The notes: generated from the sequence alone by a model not told the origin. 64,000 bases of DNA from Anaerocolumna sedimenticola (GCF_009931695.1 NZ_CP048000.1:310001-374000), one strand, 5' to 3'. Numbered from the stretch's first letter, positions 51,465 through 61,016 are shown. A program made the numbers and translations.

Positions 51465-52367
51465 TCAATCCTCAAGCATTGCCCAGGCGCGATTGATGAC
51501 ACGCTTTGAATTTACTAAAATCAAGTCACCATCTTCGTTCGCCCATGGTTTCACTTCGAAAGAAAGCACATAGGGATTTTCAGCATTTAGGAAACCTTCC
51601 TCTTTTAACACGCGGAAGAAATCCAAAAGCTCCGGTGTGTCATTGGCACTATTCGGGAATCCAAATCTCGGATGCTGGTCACCATATGCAGGACAGCCCT
51701 TTTTCACTACCGCATTTCCGATATGGAAATGAGTGATATAGGGGCGGAGGGTCTGAACGACAAACTTCGATGTTTCGTATGTAGTTGGAAAGTGAGATAG
51801 GTCTACCAGTAAACCAAAATTATTACAATAGGTCCTGACATCTGCTGCAAAACGTGCGGCATAAGGAGCTGGTCCAATGAGGGCAGCCTTATCCATATCA
51901 AAGTCGAACACTTCCAGATTTACAGACATTCCTTTTGTGGCAGCGTAGTCGCAGACATTGCGAGTTGTTTTCAAGAGCTGAGCATATGCCTGTTCTTTTG
52001 TCTCTTCCTGCCACTTACCTGCCAAAAATGCAATCGCTTTTGCTCCAAGAAATTCTGCTTCATCAACTGCTTCAAGCAGAGTTTTTTCTGCTTTTATGCG
52101 CTCATTTTCATTGATGTTGTTTGGATTAAGTCCAGTTCCAAGCAGTCTAGGCTGCGCACCATAGCAAACTTTCATATGTGCCTGTTCCAACATCTGCTTT
52201 GCTGCCAGACGTTCTTCATCAGACTTAAACTGCGTAACTTCCAGTACGTCAAAGAAATCATCGCAACAGATCGTTTTGATGGAATCTAAGACTGGGTATT
52301 GATTTGGTGGGTGACTCATCCATTGAATCGTTCCGATTTGAAAATACTTATGAATTGAATCTTTCAT
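51465..52367 (-). CDS. Sugar-phosphate isomerase/epimerase-like TIM barrel (possible hydroxypyruvate isomerase)
   Basis: 300 residues of the xylose-isomerase-like/AP endonuclease 2 fold: FDVLEVTQF, AKAIAFLAGKW near 108, VNLEVFDFD near 148 (metal Glu), LLVDLSHFP near 184 (Asp, His), ITHFHIGNAV near 212 and YVLSFEVKP near 270 (Glu). It starts the operon that continues with the dehydrogenase 64 bases on. Isomerisation of tartronate semialdehyde to hydroxypyruvate would fit the neighbours, but this is inferred. GAGGTG precedes the ATG. Confidence 0.8.
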   Translation of the reverse strand: MKDSIHKYFQIGTIQWMSHPPNQYPVLDSIKTICCDDFFDVLEVTQFKSDEERLAAKQMLEQAHMKVCYGAQPRLLGTGLNPNNINENERIKAEKTLLEAVDEAEFLGAKAIAFLAGKWQEETKEQAYAQLLKTTRNVCDYAATKGMSVNLEVFDFDMDKAALIGPAPYAARFAADVRTYCNNFGLLVDLSHFPTTYETSKFVVQTLRPYITHFHIGNAVVKKGCPAYGDQHPRFGFPNSANDTPELLDFFRVLKEEGFLNAENPYVLSFEVKPWANEDGDLILVNSKRVINRAWAMLED

Positions 52368-52502
52368 TTCTTCACCTCGACAATTTCATTTAATAAAATT
52401 ACATTTTATTATATTATTAAGATAACATAATTTGGGGGAAATAGCAATCCCATTTTGTTAATAAATTTACAAAATCGTTCCGAAATATAAGATTTATCTG
52501 CA

Positions 52503-52532
52503 TTGACAAATCTAGTTTCTCTTTGATATAAT
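52503..52532 (+). promoter_or_regulatory. Promoter of the IclR gene
   Basis: TTGACA (52503-52508), 18-base spacer, TATAAT (52527-52532). Just upstream, ATTTTGT and ACAAAAT arms (about 52452-52475) form an inverted repeat in the divergent region; a possible IclR-type operator serving both this gene and the isomerase operon. Confidence 0.65.
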
Positions 52533-52594
52533 CACAACGTATATTTAAATTTAATTTCAAAGGTCAAAATCCATGGGATTTGAAAGGAGCACTT

Positions 52595-53389
52595 ATGGAA
52601 ACAAAAAATAGCTCTGGAACAAAAGCCAACCAATCATCTGAGAAAATGCTGGTAATCCTAGAATATCTGGCTAATCAGAGAGAACCTGTACGCCTTTTGG
52701 ATATTTCGAAAGAACTAGGAGTAAACGTAAGCACCGTACTGCGTTTTGTAACTGCTTTAGTTAATAAAGGATATGCTGCGCAAGATGAGGAAACATCTAG
52801 GTATTATCTAACTTATAAGATATGTGCTCTTGCTAATAGAGTAAGCGTCAAAATTGATATTCGAACAATTGCCAAACCTTATATGGAAGAACTATCGAAA
52901 ATCTTCGGTGAATCTGTATGTCTTGCGGTTGAAGATAATGAGATGGTTGTATACATAGAAGTAGTGGAAGGCAGTGGCCAAATACTTCGAATCACACAGC
53001 GAATTGGAAATGTTGCACCGATGCATTGTACTGGGATTGGTAAACTTCTATTAATGAATTATTCAGAAGCCGAGCTGGATCATCTTATTCAGGTAAAAGG
53101 CCTGACACGTTTTACAGACCATACCTTAACAAGCAAATGGCAGCTCAAGGAAGAAATCGAATCCATTCGTCAAAGAGGCTATGCATATGACGATGAAGAG
53201 TGTGAGAGGGGTGCACGTTGTGTTGCCGCTCCTGTTTATGATACTTCTGGAAAAGTAATAGCCGGTATCAGTATTACAGGTCCAGCTAATCGTCTCACTG
53301 ATACCTTTATTAAACCTCGGATTCCTAGTCTTCTACAAATGGTGGAAAGTATTTCAAGAAAAATGGGATATAAGGTATTTGAGTCTTAA
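52595..53389 (+). CDS. IclR-family transcriptional regulator
   Basis: 264 residues from the ATG at 52595 (AGGAG 6 bases upstream). N-terminal winged helix (LLDISKELGVNVSTVLRFV near 40-58) and C-terminal effector domain (FGESVCLAVEDNEMVVYIE, MHCTGIGKLLL near 143, GYAYDDEECERGARCVAAPV near 190, AGISITGP). IclR relatives such as AllR sense glyoxylate or allantoin-type ligands. Divergent from the isomerase/dehydrogenase operon and upstream of the carboligase-like gene, so probably the local glyoxylate regulator. Confidence 0.9.
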   Translation: METKNSSGTKANQSSEKMLVILEYLANQREPVRLLDISKELGVNVSTVLRFVTALVNKGYAAQDEETSRYYLTYKICALANRVSVKIDIRTIAKPYMEELSKIFGESVCLAVEDNEMVVYIEVVEGSGQILRITQRIGNVAPMHCTGIGKLLLMNYSEAELDHLIQVKGLTRFTDHTLTSKWQLKEEIESIRQRGYAYDDEECERGARCVAAPVYDTSGKVIAGISITGPANRLTDTFIKPRIPSLLQMVESISRKMGYKVFES

Positions 53390-53463
53390 TGTGATTAAGA
53401 AAACATGCTTCTCTGAAATCAGATGATCTTGTATTAATCGGTATATCATAACAATTGCGTATA

Positions 53464-53517
53464 AAACGAAGTGGAACTATTCCGTTAAGATAATTCAGGA
53501 ATAGTTCCACTTCGTTT
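53464..53517 (+). terminator. Terminator of the IclR gene
   Basis: Perfect 20-base arms (53464-53483 and 53498-53517) with a 14-base loop, then ATTCTAT. One of the strongest stems in the window. Confidence 0.75.
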
Positions 53518-53625
53518 ATTCTATATTCACTGCACAATTACATGCATTCCTACTGCACGAATCCCTCAGCATACATACATCTGATAGAATCTCTTTACCT
53601 TTCTCCATTTGAAAGGGGGTTCATT

Positions 53626-53847
53626 ATGTTCAAATATATGCTAAAGGGTATCTTTATGATGCTTCCAGTTATCCTGAGTATTACATTCTTAGTATTTCTT
53701 ATTCTCTCTATATCACCTGGGGATCCAGCATTGATGAACTTAGTAGGGCAAGCTACTGCAGCTGAAATTGCTGAAAAGCAGATGGAGAAGTGACTGGATA
53801 AACTTGTCATCGTACATTATGTCAAATATATGGTACGAACTGCTTAA
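53626..53847 (+). pseudogene. Relic of a dipeptide/oligopeptide ABC permease (DppB/OppB type)
   Basis: AAGGGGG precedes an ATG that opens MFKYMLKGIF, a hydrophobic segment, SISPGDPA and VGQATAAE, the typical start of a DppB-type permease. An in-frame TGA interrupts after 55 residues (53791), and the same frame goes on as LDKLVIVHYVKYMVR, the next conserved segment, before a second stop at 53845. The remaining ~240 residues are absent. Confidence 0.8.
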
Positions 53848-53996
53848 TTGTAATAGAACAATTAAAATACTATGGATGATATCAAGAAAAGCAAGCGCTT
53901 TTTGATAATTAAAACATTTTACAAAAACATAAAAAATGATTGACAATCTATGTATTATAGTGGTAATTTAATTAAAGAGTTTAAAATATAATTTCA

Positions 53997-54200
53997 AATA
54001 GTGACATCACAAAGAGTATTGTACCAAAAGTCAATGTATTTGGAAAAGCTGGTCGTCTTATTTCGATTCTGTTGGAAACAATCACTAGTGCCAAATTGTG
54101 TAGATTCTCTGTCATGTATATGGAAATGTATAGCTGTGAGTTTTTTCTTACAGTGCATAATAAAAAGAATTATGTTTTACCGTTCTTACAAGATGGTTAA
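53997..54200 (+). pseudogene. Unassigned coding-like fragment
   Basis: Sixty-seven sense codons without a usable start codon near the beginning: it reads SDITKSIVPKVNVFGKAG, then LISILLETITSAKLC and FSVMYMEMYSCEFFLTV, ending FLQDG. The composition looks protein-like, with hydrophobic and polar alternation. I do not recognise the family. Given the permease relic beside it, it is probably the internal piece of a lost gene. Confidence 0.4.
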
Positions 54201-54266
54201 TATGCGGTGGAGGTGATAGGTTGTGAGTTACCTGGTTTGTAAAAGTAATGGAAAGGGGGGATAAAT

Positions 54267-54335
54267 ATGAAGATAGAACAAGTAGGTAGATTCAAAAAAA
54301 GAATAACTATTTGTAGTGTGTGCCTAATAATATAA
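54267..54335 (+). CDS. Possible 22-residue peptide
   Basis: AAAGGGGGG stands 6 bases before an ATG that opens MKIEQVGRFKKRITICSVC (22 residues in all). Basic then cysteine-containing. It may be a leader peptide for the carboligase gene 55 bases on, or the N-terminal stub of a deleted gene. Low confidence. Confidence 0.3.
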   Translation: MKIEQVGRFKKRITICSVCLII

Positions 54336-54389
54336 TGGGAGGGGTACGCAGGCGAAAGGAAAAAAATCATATCAAAAAGGAGAAAAAAT

Positions 54390-56069
54390 ATGAATTTATC
54401 ACAAGCAATAATCGAAATTTGTTTAAAAGAAGGAATTACGGATGCATTCGGGATTCCCGGTGCGGGATGCAATGCATTTTATGATGCACTAAAAGATGTG
54501 GAAAGTAAAATTCATCATATTACGATGCGTCATGAAGAGTGTTGTGTGCATGCAGCAGACGGGTACTACAGATCAAGTGGAAGAATGGCACTTGCCATTA
54601 GCACATCAGGTCCTGGTGCTACCAACTTTGTAACGGGTATCTATACGGCAAATATTGATAGCATTCCGCTGATTGCCATTACTGGTCAGGCAGTTCGGGC
54701 TCAACTTGGAAAAGATGCATTTCAGTGTGTCGATGAGGCGGACATTGTTCGTCCTGTAGCAAAGCATGCCGTTTGCATTACGAATCCTAAGACAGCAGTA
54801 GATGAAGTTATTGAAGCATTTCGCCTTGCAAAAAATGGGAAACCAGGACCTGTCGTTTTAGATATTCCTTTAGATATGCAAAAGGCCGAAGTAGATTTTA
54901 ACCCGGATACTTACGAGCCAGTAAAGGTAATAAATCCGAAAGCATCCCCTGCTGCTATTAACGCAGCGATGGACATGCTACTTGCAGCTAAAAATCCTGT
55001 TATCCTGATGGGTGGTGGTGTTGTTTTGGCCAATGCAGAAAAAGAACTGATTCAATTTGCGGAAATTATGAACATCCCGGTTGTCATCACCTATATGGCC
55101 AAAGGTGCAATTCCGACATCTCATCCGTTATATGCAGGTATGCCTGGAATCCAGTGCGGTAATCCTGTTGGAAATAAAACATTCTTAGAGTCTGATGTTG
55201 TACTTGCAATCGGAAACAGATTTACCGACAGACATACTGGTAGTATTGACGTTTACAAAGGTGATCGCAAGTTTATCCATATCAATGTGGAAGCGAGTGA
55301 AATTGGAAAAATATTTGCGCCAGATCTCGGAATTACCGCAGACGCAAAAGATGCGATTGACCAGTTACTAGAATTTGCAAAGAAACTTGGCCAGCAAAAA
55401 GGTTCCGAACGTGTTGCCAATATTCCTTCTGAGAGAGAAAGCATGAAGCGAAAGACTGATCATGATAGTGTTCCGATTAATCCACACCGTGTATTTGGAG
55501 AATTAAATAAAGCATTTGATGAAAATACAATGTTTACAACCGGATGTGGTATTACACAGATTTGGTCTGGACAAATGCAGGAGATTAATGCCTCCAGACG
55601 GTACTTCCCTTCAGGCGGAGCAGGGTGCCTGGGTTGGGATATTCCGGGAGCAATCGGAGCAATGGTAGGTGACACGAAAAAAAATAAATGTGTCTGTGTC
55701 ATGGGGGATTTTGGTTTTACCTTCCATGTACAGGAACTTGCTACAGCAGCAACGAACAAGGTGCCTTTGATTGTATGTATCGTAAATAATGCATACCTTG
55801 GTCTCATCAGACAGAACCAGAAATTTGCTTACAACTATGAGTATGCTGTTGCAATGCCAGAGAATCAGGGCGAAGTCGATTATGTGACCGTAGCCAAGGG
55901 CTTCAACTGCGATGCGGAGCGTGTGTTCAAGCCAGAAGACATTGCGAAGGCATTTGAACGTGCAAAATCTTCTGATAAGCCTTATGTTATTGATATTGTT
56001 TGTAATCCACAGGCTCATTGTTCGATGGGAAATGACATTGCACATGTCAGAGAGTTTAATGCAGAGTAA
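54390..56069 (+). CDS. Glyoxylate carboligase-like ThDP enzyme
   Basis: Thiamine-diphosphate enzyme of 559 residues, probably condensing two glyoxylate to tartronate semialdehyde and CO2. Overall it follows Gcl: GIPGAGCNAFYDAL, STSGPGATNFVTGI near 74, IGNRFTDRHTGSIDVY near 275, ThDP motif GDFGFTFHVQELATAA to NNAYLGLIRQ near 430-470, and VFKPEDIAKAFE. Yet at residue 49 (RHEE) it keeps the Glu that activates ThDP in most enzymes, whereas E. coli Gcl has Val51 there. AAGGAG precedes the ATG. Acetolactate-synthase-type activity is the main alternative. The neighbours (glycerate kinase, dehydrogenase, isomerase) favour Gcl. Confidence 0.85.
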   Translation: MNLSQAIIEICLKEGITDAFGIPGAGCNAFYDALKDVESKIHHITMRHEECCVHAADGYYRSSGRMALAISTSGPGATNFVTGIYTANIDSIPLIAITGQAVRAQLGKDAFQCVDEADIVRPVAKHAVCITNPKTAVDEVIEAFRLAKNGKPGPVVLDIPLDMQKAEVDFNPDTYEPVKVINPKASPAAINAAMDMLLAAKNPVILMGGGVVLANAEKELIQFAEIMNIPVVITYMAKGAIPTSHPLYAGMPGIQCGNPVGNKTFLESDVVLAIGNRFTDRHTGSIDVYKGDRKFIHINVEASEIGKIFAPDLGITADAKDAIDQLLEFAKKLGQQKGSERVANIPSERESMKRKTDHDSVPINPHRVFGELNKAFDENTMFTTGCGITQIWSGQMQEINASRRYFPSGGAGCLGWDIPGAIGAMVGDTKKNKCVCVMGDFGFTFHVQELATAATNKVPLIVCIVNNAYLGLIRQNQKFAYNYEYAVAMPENQGEVDYVTVAKGFNCDAERVFKPEDIAKAFERAKSSDKPYVIDIVCNPQAHCSMGNDIAHVREFNAE

Positions 56070-56187
56070 AATGCTTCAGAAGCAAATATGACATATCGCT
56101 AATACATACGTAGCTTAGTGCATTATCAATTCATTTGGGCTTGACTAACTGTACTTGTTATTTTTTCAATAGTGAATCTATCAGCGA

Positions 56188-56226
56188 GAGGCTGTTTTCA
56201 TCCTTTTTGAAGACAGTCTCTTTATT
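56188..56226 (+). terminator. Terminator of the carboligase gene
   Basis: GAGGCTGTTTTC pairs (with G-U pairs) to GAAGACAGTCTC, then TTTATT. About 120 bases after the stop. Confidence 0.7.
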
Positions 56227-56409
56227 ATCAGCAGTGAAAGGTAAAATTCTATACTTCCAACCGACTTATCTTTTATCTTATCAAAAAAACTAGATCCAAC
56301 ATAATAATTTTTTCCAAGCCATACCTGTTATTTTATTATCATGAAGTACAATACTTTCCATAAATTAATTATAATATAGCGGAATCCAAACATATACTTG
56401 AATATCTAC

Positions 56410-56460
56410 AAAATTGTCCGTAGTTTTTGTATCTTAAATACAAAAACTACGGACAATTTT
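56410..56460 (-). terminator. Terminator of the MalQ-GlgP gene
   Basis: Perfect 23-base arms (56410-56432, 56438-56460) around a 5-base loop; the stem itself ends in AATTTT on both strands. It lies 24 bases past the gene's stop. Confidence 0.75.
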
Positions 56461-56483
56461 ATTATCTTTCGCTCCAAAAATTA

Positions 56484-59400
56484 TTATATTTCCTCATTCA
56501 GCTTCCATATATCCTGATTGTATTGGGCGATGGTGCTGTCAGAAGAAAAATATCCTGCCTTGCTGATATTAACCAACATTTTATAAGCCCAGTTTAACCG
56601 GTCTTCATAATCATTATAGGCCATTTCCCTTACCCTTACGTATTCTTTAAAATCAAGCAGGGCCATAAACCAATCCTTATTCAGAATTTCTTTATAAAGT
56701 CTTACAAGATTTTCTTCCTTGCCAATGGATAACATCTGGTCACTGATAATAAAGTCCAAAGCATTTTTGATATCTTTATCTTTTTGATAATATTTTTTTG
56801 AAATATAATCTGCATTTTCATAATGTTCGATAACCTGATCACTGGTTTCTCCAAACAGATAAATGTTATCCTCTCCGACTAATTCACTGATTTCAACATT
56901 AGCACCGTCAAGCGTTCCCAGAGTCACGGCTCCGTTTAACATAAATTTCATATTACCGGTACCGCTGGCTTCCTTGGAAGCTAAGGAAATCTGCTCCGAA
57001 ATATCACAAGCCGGTATCAGCACTTCCGCTTTCGATACATTATAATCTTCCACCATTACAACCCTAAGATAAGGACTCACCTCCGTATCATTGTTGATTA
57101 ACTCCTGCAGGCAGAGAATCAGGTGAATGATGTCTTTTGCAATAATATAGGCCGGCGCAGCTTTCGCCCCGAAAATAACCGTAATCGGCCTAACCGGCAG
57201 TTTTCCCTGCTTAATTTCATGATATTTATAAATGACATATAAGGCATTCATCTGCTGGCGTTTATATTCGTGAAGACGTTTGATTTGAATATCAAAAATA
57301 GAATTTTCATCTATCACAACTCCCTGATTTTTATATAGCCAGTCTTTTAATTTTAATTTATTAATATATTTAATATCCAAAAGCTTATGAAGAACTGGTT
57401 CCTCTTCACTAAAATCCATCAGTTTTTCTAATTCCATAGCATCCGTATGGAATCCATTCCCGATCAGACTTTCAATATAGGAAGTAAGGTCACGGTTGCA
57501 GTGTAACAGCCAACGCCTGAATGTAATACCATTGGTCTTATTATTAAATTTCTCAGGATAAATTTCATAAAACTGGTTTAATTCCGAGGATTTTAAGATC
57601 TCCGTATGCAGCGCGGCCACTCCGTTTACGCTGAAACCGTAATGAATATCCATAGAAGCCATATGCACCCTATCCTGGTTATCGATAATAACCACATCTT
57701 CCTCTCCGAATTTTCTCCTTACCCTGTTATCCAGTACTTCGATAATTGGCACCAGCTGTGGAACCACTTTCTTTAAATAATCAATCGGCCATTTTTCCAG
57801 GGCTTCGGCAAGAATGGTATGGTTTGTATAGGCGCAGGTTTTTGATACAATTTCAATTGCTTCGTCCAAACTGATTCCCTGTTTCATCAGTAAACGGATG
57901 AGTTCCGGAATCACCATACTGGGATGGGTATCATTTATCTGTATTACCGCATATTCATACAAATCGTGAAGATTGCTTCCCCTTCTTTTGGATTCTTCCA
58001 AAATATACTGTGCTCCGCAGCTTACCATAAAATACTGCTGGTAAATACGCAGCTGCTGCCCGGCTTCATCACTGTCGTCCGGATATAAAAACAGAGTAAG
58101 ATTTCGTTTAATATCCTCTTTATCAAAATCAATCCCCTCCTCTACCAGGCTTTCATCCACCAGTTCCGTATCAAATAAATGAAGTTTATTGGTTCGATTC
58201 TGATACCCTATAACATCAATATCATATAGGATGGATTTTACTTTAAACCCGCCGAATTCTACTTCATAGGTATGATTCTTTTTCGTCAGCCAGCTGGTTT
58301 TCTCAATCCACGGATTTTTCTCCTCTTTTTGAAGATTATCCTCAAACTGCTGTTTGAATAACCCAAAATGATAATTAAGTCCGATTCCGTCGCCTGCCAG
58401 ACCAAGGCTTGCTATGGAATCCAGGAAACAGGCTGCCAAACGTCCAAGGCCTCCATTACCCAAAGACGGTTCCGGTTCCGCTTCTTCTATTTCCGATAAA
58501 CTCTGCCCGTGGGAAGCCAGTAATTCCTTAATATCTTCGTATATTCCTAAATTAATCAGGTTATTGGATAACAGCTTACCAATTAAAAATTCCGCTGATA
58601 TATAATAAAGTTTGCGTTTATCTCCTGTTACCTCCCTGCCTACCGCAAGCCTCTTCACCATTCCCAGCAATCCGTAGAGTAATTGCTTCTTAGTACACTG
58701 CTCTATGGTTTTACCATATTGCTGTTCCAGAAGTTTGTTTAGAATTCTTGCAGGATCCTTGGTTCTTGTACTAACTTTACTGCTTTCACCGGTCCGGCTG
58801 CTCTTAACTACTGCTTCTTTAAGAAATTCCACCTGTCTGTTTAATCTATCCAGACTGTCTAATTTCCAAACCCAGTTAGGGCCTCCTAAGGTACCGGGAG
58901 TATTAAGGCGTCCTTCATTACCTAATTCCAGGATATCCTGAACAGGTATGATTGCTATATCGGCGATGTTATCCAAAGTATACCGGATAAATCTGTGGGA
59001 AATGGAACCGTTATCATATCCTAAGGAATACAATTCCAGATCTGTCTCATTCTGTACCTGCCCGGGTTGGTTTTCGAACCATCCCAGTATGGTTTCATTG
59101 TCATGGGTTCCGGTATAAACTATCATGTTTTCCCTATCCACGAAGTTGTTATTACCCTCCAACGGATCAAAGGTAAATTGTATAATTTTCATTCCCTTCA
59201 AACCATAACAATCCCTTAATTTATATACTTCCGGTCTCATATCCCCTAAGTCTTCCGCTACGATATTAATATCCGGAAAGGTTTCATAGAGCAAATCAAA
59301 TAATTCATAACCGGGAGCTTCCACCCATTCTCCTTCCATTGCAGTATCACAGGTAACAGGTATCTTCCAGTAAGTATCAAAAGCCCGGAAATGATCAATA

Positions 59401-60242
59401 CGGATAATGTCAAACAGTTTGGCATTATAACCGATACGGTTTAGCCAAAAACGAAATCCGTTTTCTTTCATGTACTCCCAGTTGTAGATAGGATTTCCCC
59501 ATCTCTGGCCGGTACGGCTGAAATAATCCGGCGGTACTCCTGCAATAAAGATCGGGTGTCCATCCTTGTCTAATAGGAAATCTTCCTGATCTCCCCACAC
59601 ATCCAATGAATCGATTCCAACATAAAAAGGAATATCGCCCATAATCTTAATTCCCAAATCATTGGCATATTGCTTTAATGCAATCCACTGACGGTAAAAT
59701 TCATACTGAATAAACATTTCATAACGGATATCTTCTTCATAGATACTTTCGTCAAAAAGTCGATCCGTTATCCAGTTTTTATGTTCTTCCTGCCATTCAT
59801 TCCAGCATTTCATTTGATTTTTTTTCTTAAAGGTAAGATAAACCGCATATAAGTAAACCCATTCCTGGCATGCAAATTCTTCATATTCCTGATCCGGAAC
59901 AAAGTTTAAAAACGCAGCCTTTAAATATTTTTCTTTATAACTTCTTACTTCCTGATAGCTGATTTTTATACTTCCTTTTCGGAAAGACGGCGGTATCTCT
60001 TCTAAAAGCCCTTCTTCATATAACCTGACTAAATCAATGTATAATTCATCCCCTGCAAAGGAAGAATAGGGCTGATAAGGCGATTCCCCGTAACCCAATG
60101 GATTTAAAGGCAGAATCTGCCATATTCTCATATTACTTTTTTTCAAAATATCAACAAACTGATAGCTGTACTTTCCAAAATCCCCTACTCCATAATCGGA
60201 AGGAAGGGAAGCTACCGGCATTAGTACTCCTGCTTCTCTCAT
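56484..60242 (-). CDS. Bifunctional 4-alpha-glucanotransferase / alpha-glucan phosphorylase fusion
   Basis: About 1252 residues from ATG 60242; the 32 codons upstream are repeat sequence. The first ~500 residues are MalQ (GH77): [34 protein letters not shown], nucleophile Asp in [13 protein letters not shown], acid Glu in [15 protein letters not shown]. After a Ser/Thr-rich joint (about 508-520) comes a complete GlgP (GT35) of about 740 residues: [21 protein letters not shown] region, [31 protein letters not shown], and the PLP Lys in [13 protein letters not shown]. One chain would thus rearrange maltodextrins and release glucose-1-phosphate in the cytoplasm. No frameshift is needed. Confidence 0.92.
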   Translation of the reverse strand: MREAGVLMPVASLPSDYGVGDFGKYSYQFVDILKKSNMRIWQILPLNPLGYGESPYQPYSSFAGDELYIDLVRLYEEGLLEEIPPSFRKGSIKISYQEVRSYKEKYLKAAFLNFVPDQEYEEFACQEWVYLYAVYLTFKKKNQMKCWNEWQEEHKNWITDRLFDESIYEEDIRYEMFIQYEFYRQWIALKQYANDLGIKIMGDIPFYVGIDSLDVWGDQEDFLLDKDGHPIFIAGVPPDYFSRTGQRWGNPIYNWEYMKENGFRFWLNRIGYNAKLFDIIRIDHFRAFDTYWKIPVTCDTAMEGEWVEAPGYELFDLLYETFPDINIVAEDLGDMRPEVYKLRDCYGLKGMKIIQFTFDPLEGNNNFVDRENMIVYTGTHDNETILGWFENQPGQVQNETDLELYSLGYDNGSISHRFIRYTLDNIADIAIIPVQDILELGNEGRLNTPGTLGGPNWVWKLDSLDRLNRQVEFLKEAVVKSSRTGESSKVSTRTKDPARILNKLLEQQYGKTIEQCTKKQLLYGLLGMVKRLAVGREVTGDKRKLYYISAEFLIGKLLSNNLINLGIYEDIKELLASHGQSLSEIEEAEPEPSLGNGGLGRLAACFLDSIASLGLAGDGIGLNYHFGLFKQQFEDNLQKEEKNPWIEKTSWLTKKNHTYEVEFGGFKVKSILYDIDVIGYQNRTNKLHLFDTELVDESLVEEGIDFDKEDIKRNLTLFLYPDDSDEAGQQLRIYQQYFMVSCGAQYILEESKRRGSNLHDLYEYAVIQINDTHPSMVIPELIRLLMKQGISLDEAIEIVSKTCAYTNHTILAEALEKWPIDYLKKVVPQLVPIIEVLDNRVRRKFGEEDVVIIDNQDRVHMASMDIHYGFSVNGVAALHTEILKSSELNQFYEIYPEKFNNKTNGITFRRWLLHCNRDLTSYIESLIGNGFHTDAMELEKLMDFSEEEPVLHKLLDIKYINKLKLKDWLYKNQGVVIDENSIFDIQIKRLHEYKRQQMNALYVIYKYHEIKQGKLPVRPITVIFGAKAAPAYIIAKDIIHLILCLQELINNDTEVSPYLRVVMVEDYNVSKAEVLIPACDISEQISLASKEASGTGNMKFMLNGAVTLGTLDGANVEISELVGEDNIYLFGETSDQVIEHYENADYISKKYYQKDKDIKNALDFIISDQMLSIGKEENLVRLYKEILNKDWFMALLDFKEYVRVREMAYNDYEDRLNWAYKMLVNISKAGYFSSDSTIAQYNQDIWKLNEEI

Positions 60243-60255
60243 ATTAATAACCATA

Positions 60256-60293
60256 CCTTTCTCACAACCTGCAAACTTTGAATCGCAGGCACA
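60256..60293 (-). repeat. End module of the mosaic repeat, solo copy
   Basis: Shares CCTTTCTCACAACCTGCAAA and GCAGGCACA with the ends of copies 2 and 3. On the minus strand a CCTGC/GCAGG stem is followed at once by GAGAAAGG, the ribosome site of the MalQ-GlgP gene. Confidence 0.75.
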
Positions 60294-60555
60294 TATTATC
60301 TCTTTCCGGATTATCACACCATAATTATATATTTCCATAAATATGCTGTTTAAATAAATTTTTTACCCTGCCTCCTATAGCATAAACCCTGCCTGAAGTT
60401 CCGGTAATGCCATAGTCAAAGGGGAAATTCTTATATCTGCTGCACAACTTGCTAATAACCTTAATATCTGCTACCCAGGTATTTCAGTCGGAATATGAAT
60501 TCCGAATATAAAGCTAAGTCCAGTCCCCGCCTCTTACGCTGTGCTGTGAAATGGG

Positions 60556-60574
60556 GACTTACTTGTAAGGTTAA
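60556..60574 (-). repeat. Dispersed 19-bp repeat, copy 2
   Basis: Exact complement of 27164-27182. It lies in a segment with imperfect AGTCCCC/GGGGACT arms (about 60521-60558). Confidence 0.6.
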
Positions 60575-60720
60575 AATACGTATGCTACGGTTTCTCACAT
60601 AAACAGAATATATTACCTGGTTTCTTAAGTTAATATCCGTATTTTCAGCCATATTATTCCTTGTATGATGTATTTGTAATTAAATACATCGATACTCTCC
60701 TTTCATTTCAACTTTGTTAT

Positions 60721-60870
60721 TAAGCAATTGCGAAACTCTACTATTGTATCTATATACCATGCAATTAATACAATTTCAGAGCTGAATCTTGCCCAGAGGG
60801 CAACTGAAGCTATGAAGTTCGTTTTATTGTATGGTATATTCGAAAAACTATATAGTTTCGCAATTACCTA
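60721..60870 (-). mobile_element. MITE-like element, copy 2
   Basis: A 150-bp element with terminal inverted repeats TAAGCAATTGCGAAACT and (complemented) TAGGTAATTGCGAAACT. The 12-base CAACTTTGTTAT is directly repeated at its two borders (60709-60720, 60871-60882), the pattern left by insertion. The interior matches copy 1 (31806-31952) in inverse orientation, including the GCCCAGAGGGCAACTGAAGC core. It has no coding capacity. Confidence 0.8.
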
Positions 60871-61002
60871 CAACTTTGTTATAACCAATAGTAACACTGT
60901 GGACTTTTTATTTTATTCTATAGCTTTGACTATTTAACTAATGATTACAGCGGATTACAAATATTACTGAAACATGTTTTCTTCCATCGGCAATAAACGG
61001 AG

Positions 61003-61016
61003 GGAAACCGGTTTCC
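61003..61016. promoter_or_regulatory. LacI-type operator
   Basis: Perfect palindrome GGAAACCGGTTTCC, 35 bases beyond the lacI stop and upstream of MalQ-GlgP on the minus strand. Same core as the site at the lacI promoter, so probably the operator through which this LacI controls MalQ-GlgP. Confidence 0.7.

Larger units (their letters stand above)
53390..54389. other. Decayed region between IclR and the carboligase gene
   Basis: No intact gene in 1 kb. It holds the IclR terminator (53464-53517), a peptide-permease relic (53626-53847), a weak promoter (TTGACA at 53940-53945, TAATTT at 53964-53969), an unassigned coding-like fragment (53997-54200) and a 22-codon open frame with a strong ribosome site (54267-54335). 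Confidence 0.65.
56070..56483. other. Intergenic region with two terminators
   Basis: No gene between the convergent carboligase and MalQ-GlgP genes. Two hairpins (56188-56226 and 56410-56460) are described separately; the rest is AT-rich with nothing recognisable. Confidence 0.7.

Noticed and set aside
57045..58941. Open frames on the plus strand inside the MalQ-GlgP gene
   Set aside because: Antisense shadows of a strongly coding frame; no ribosome sites.
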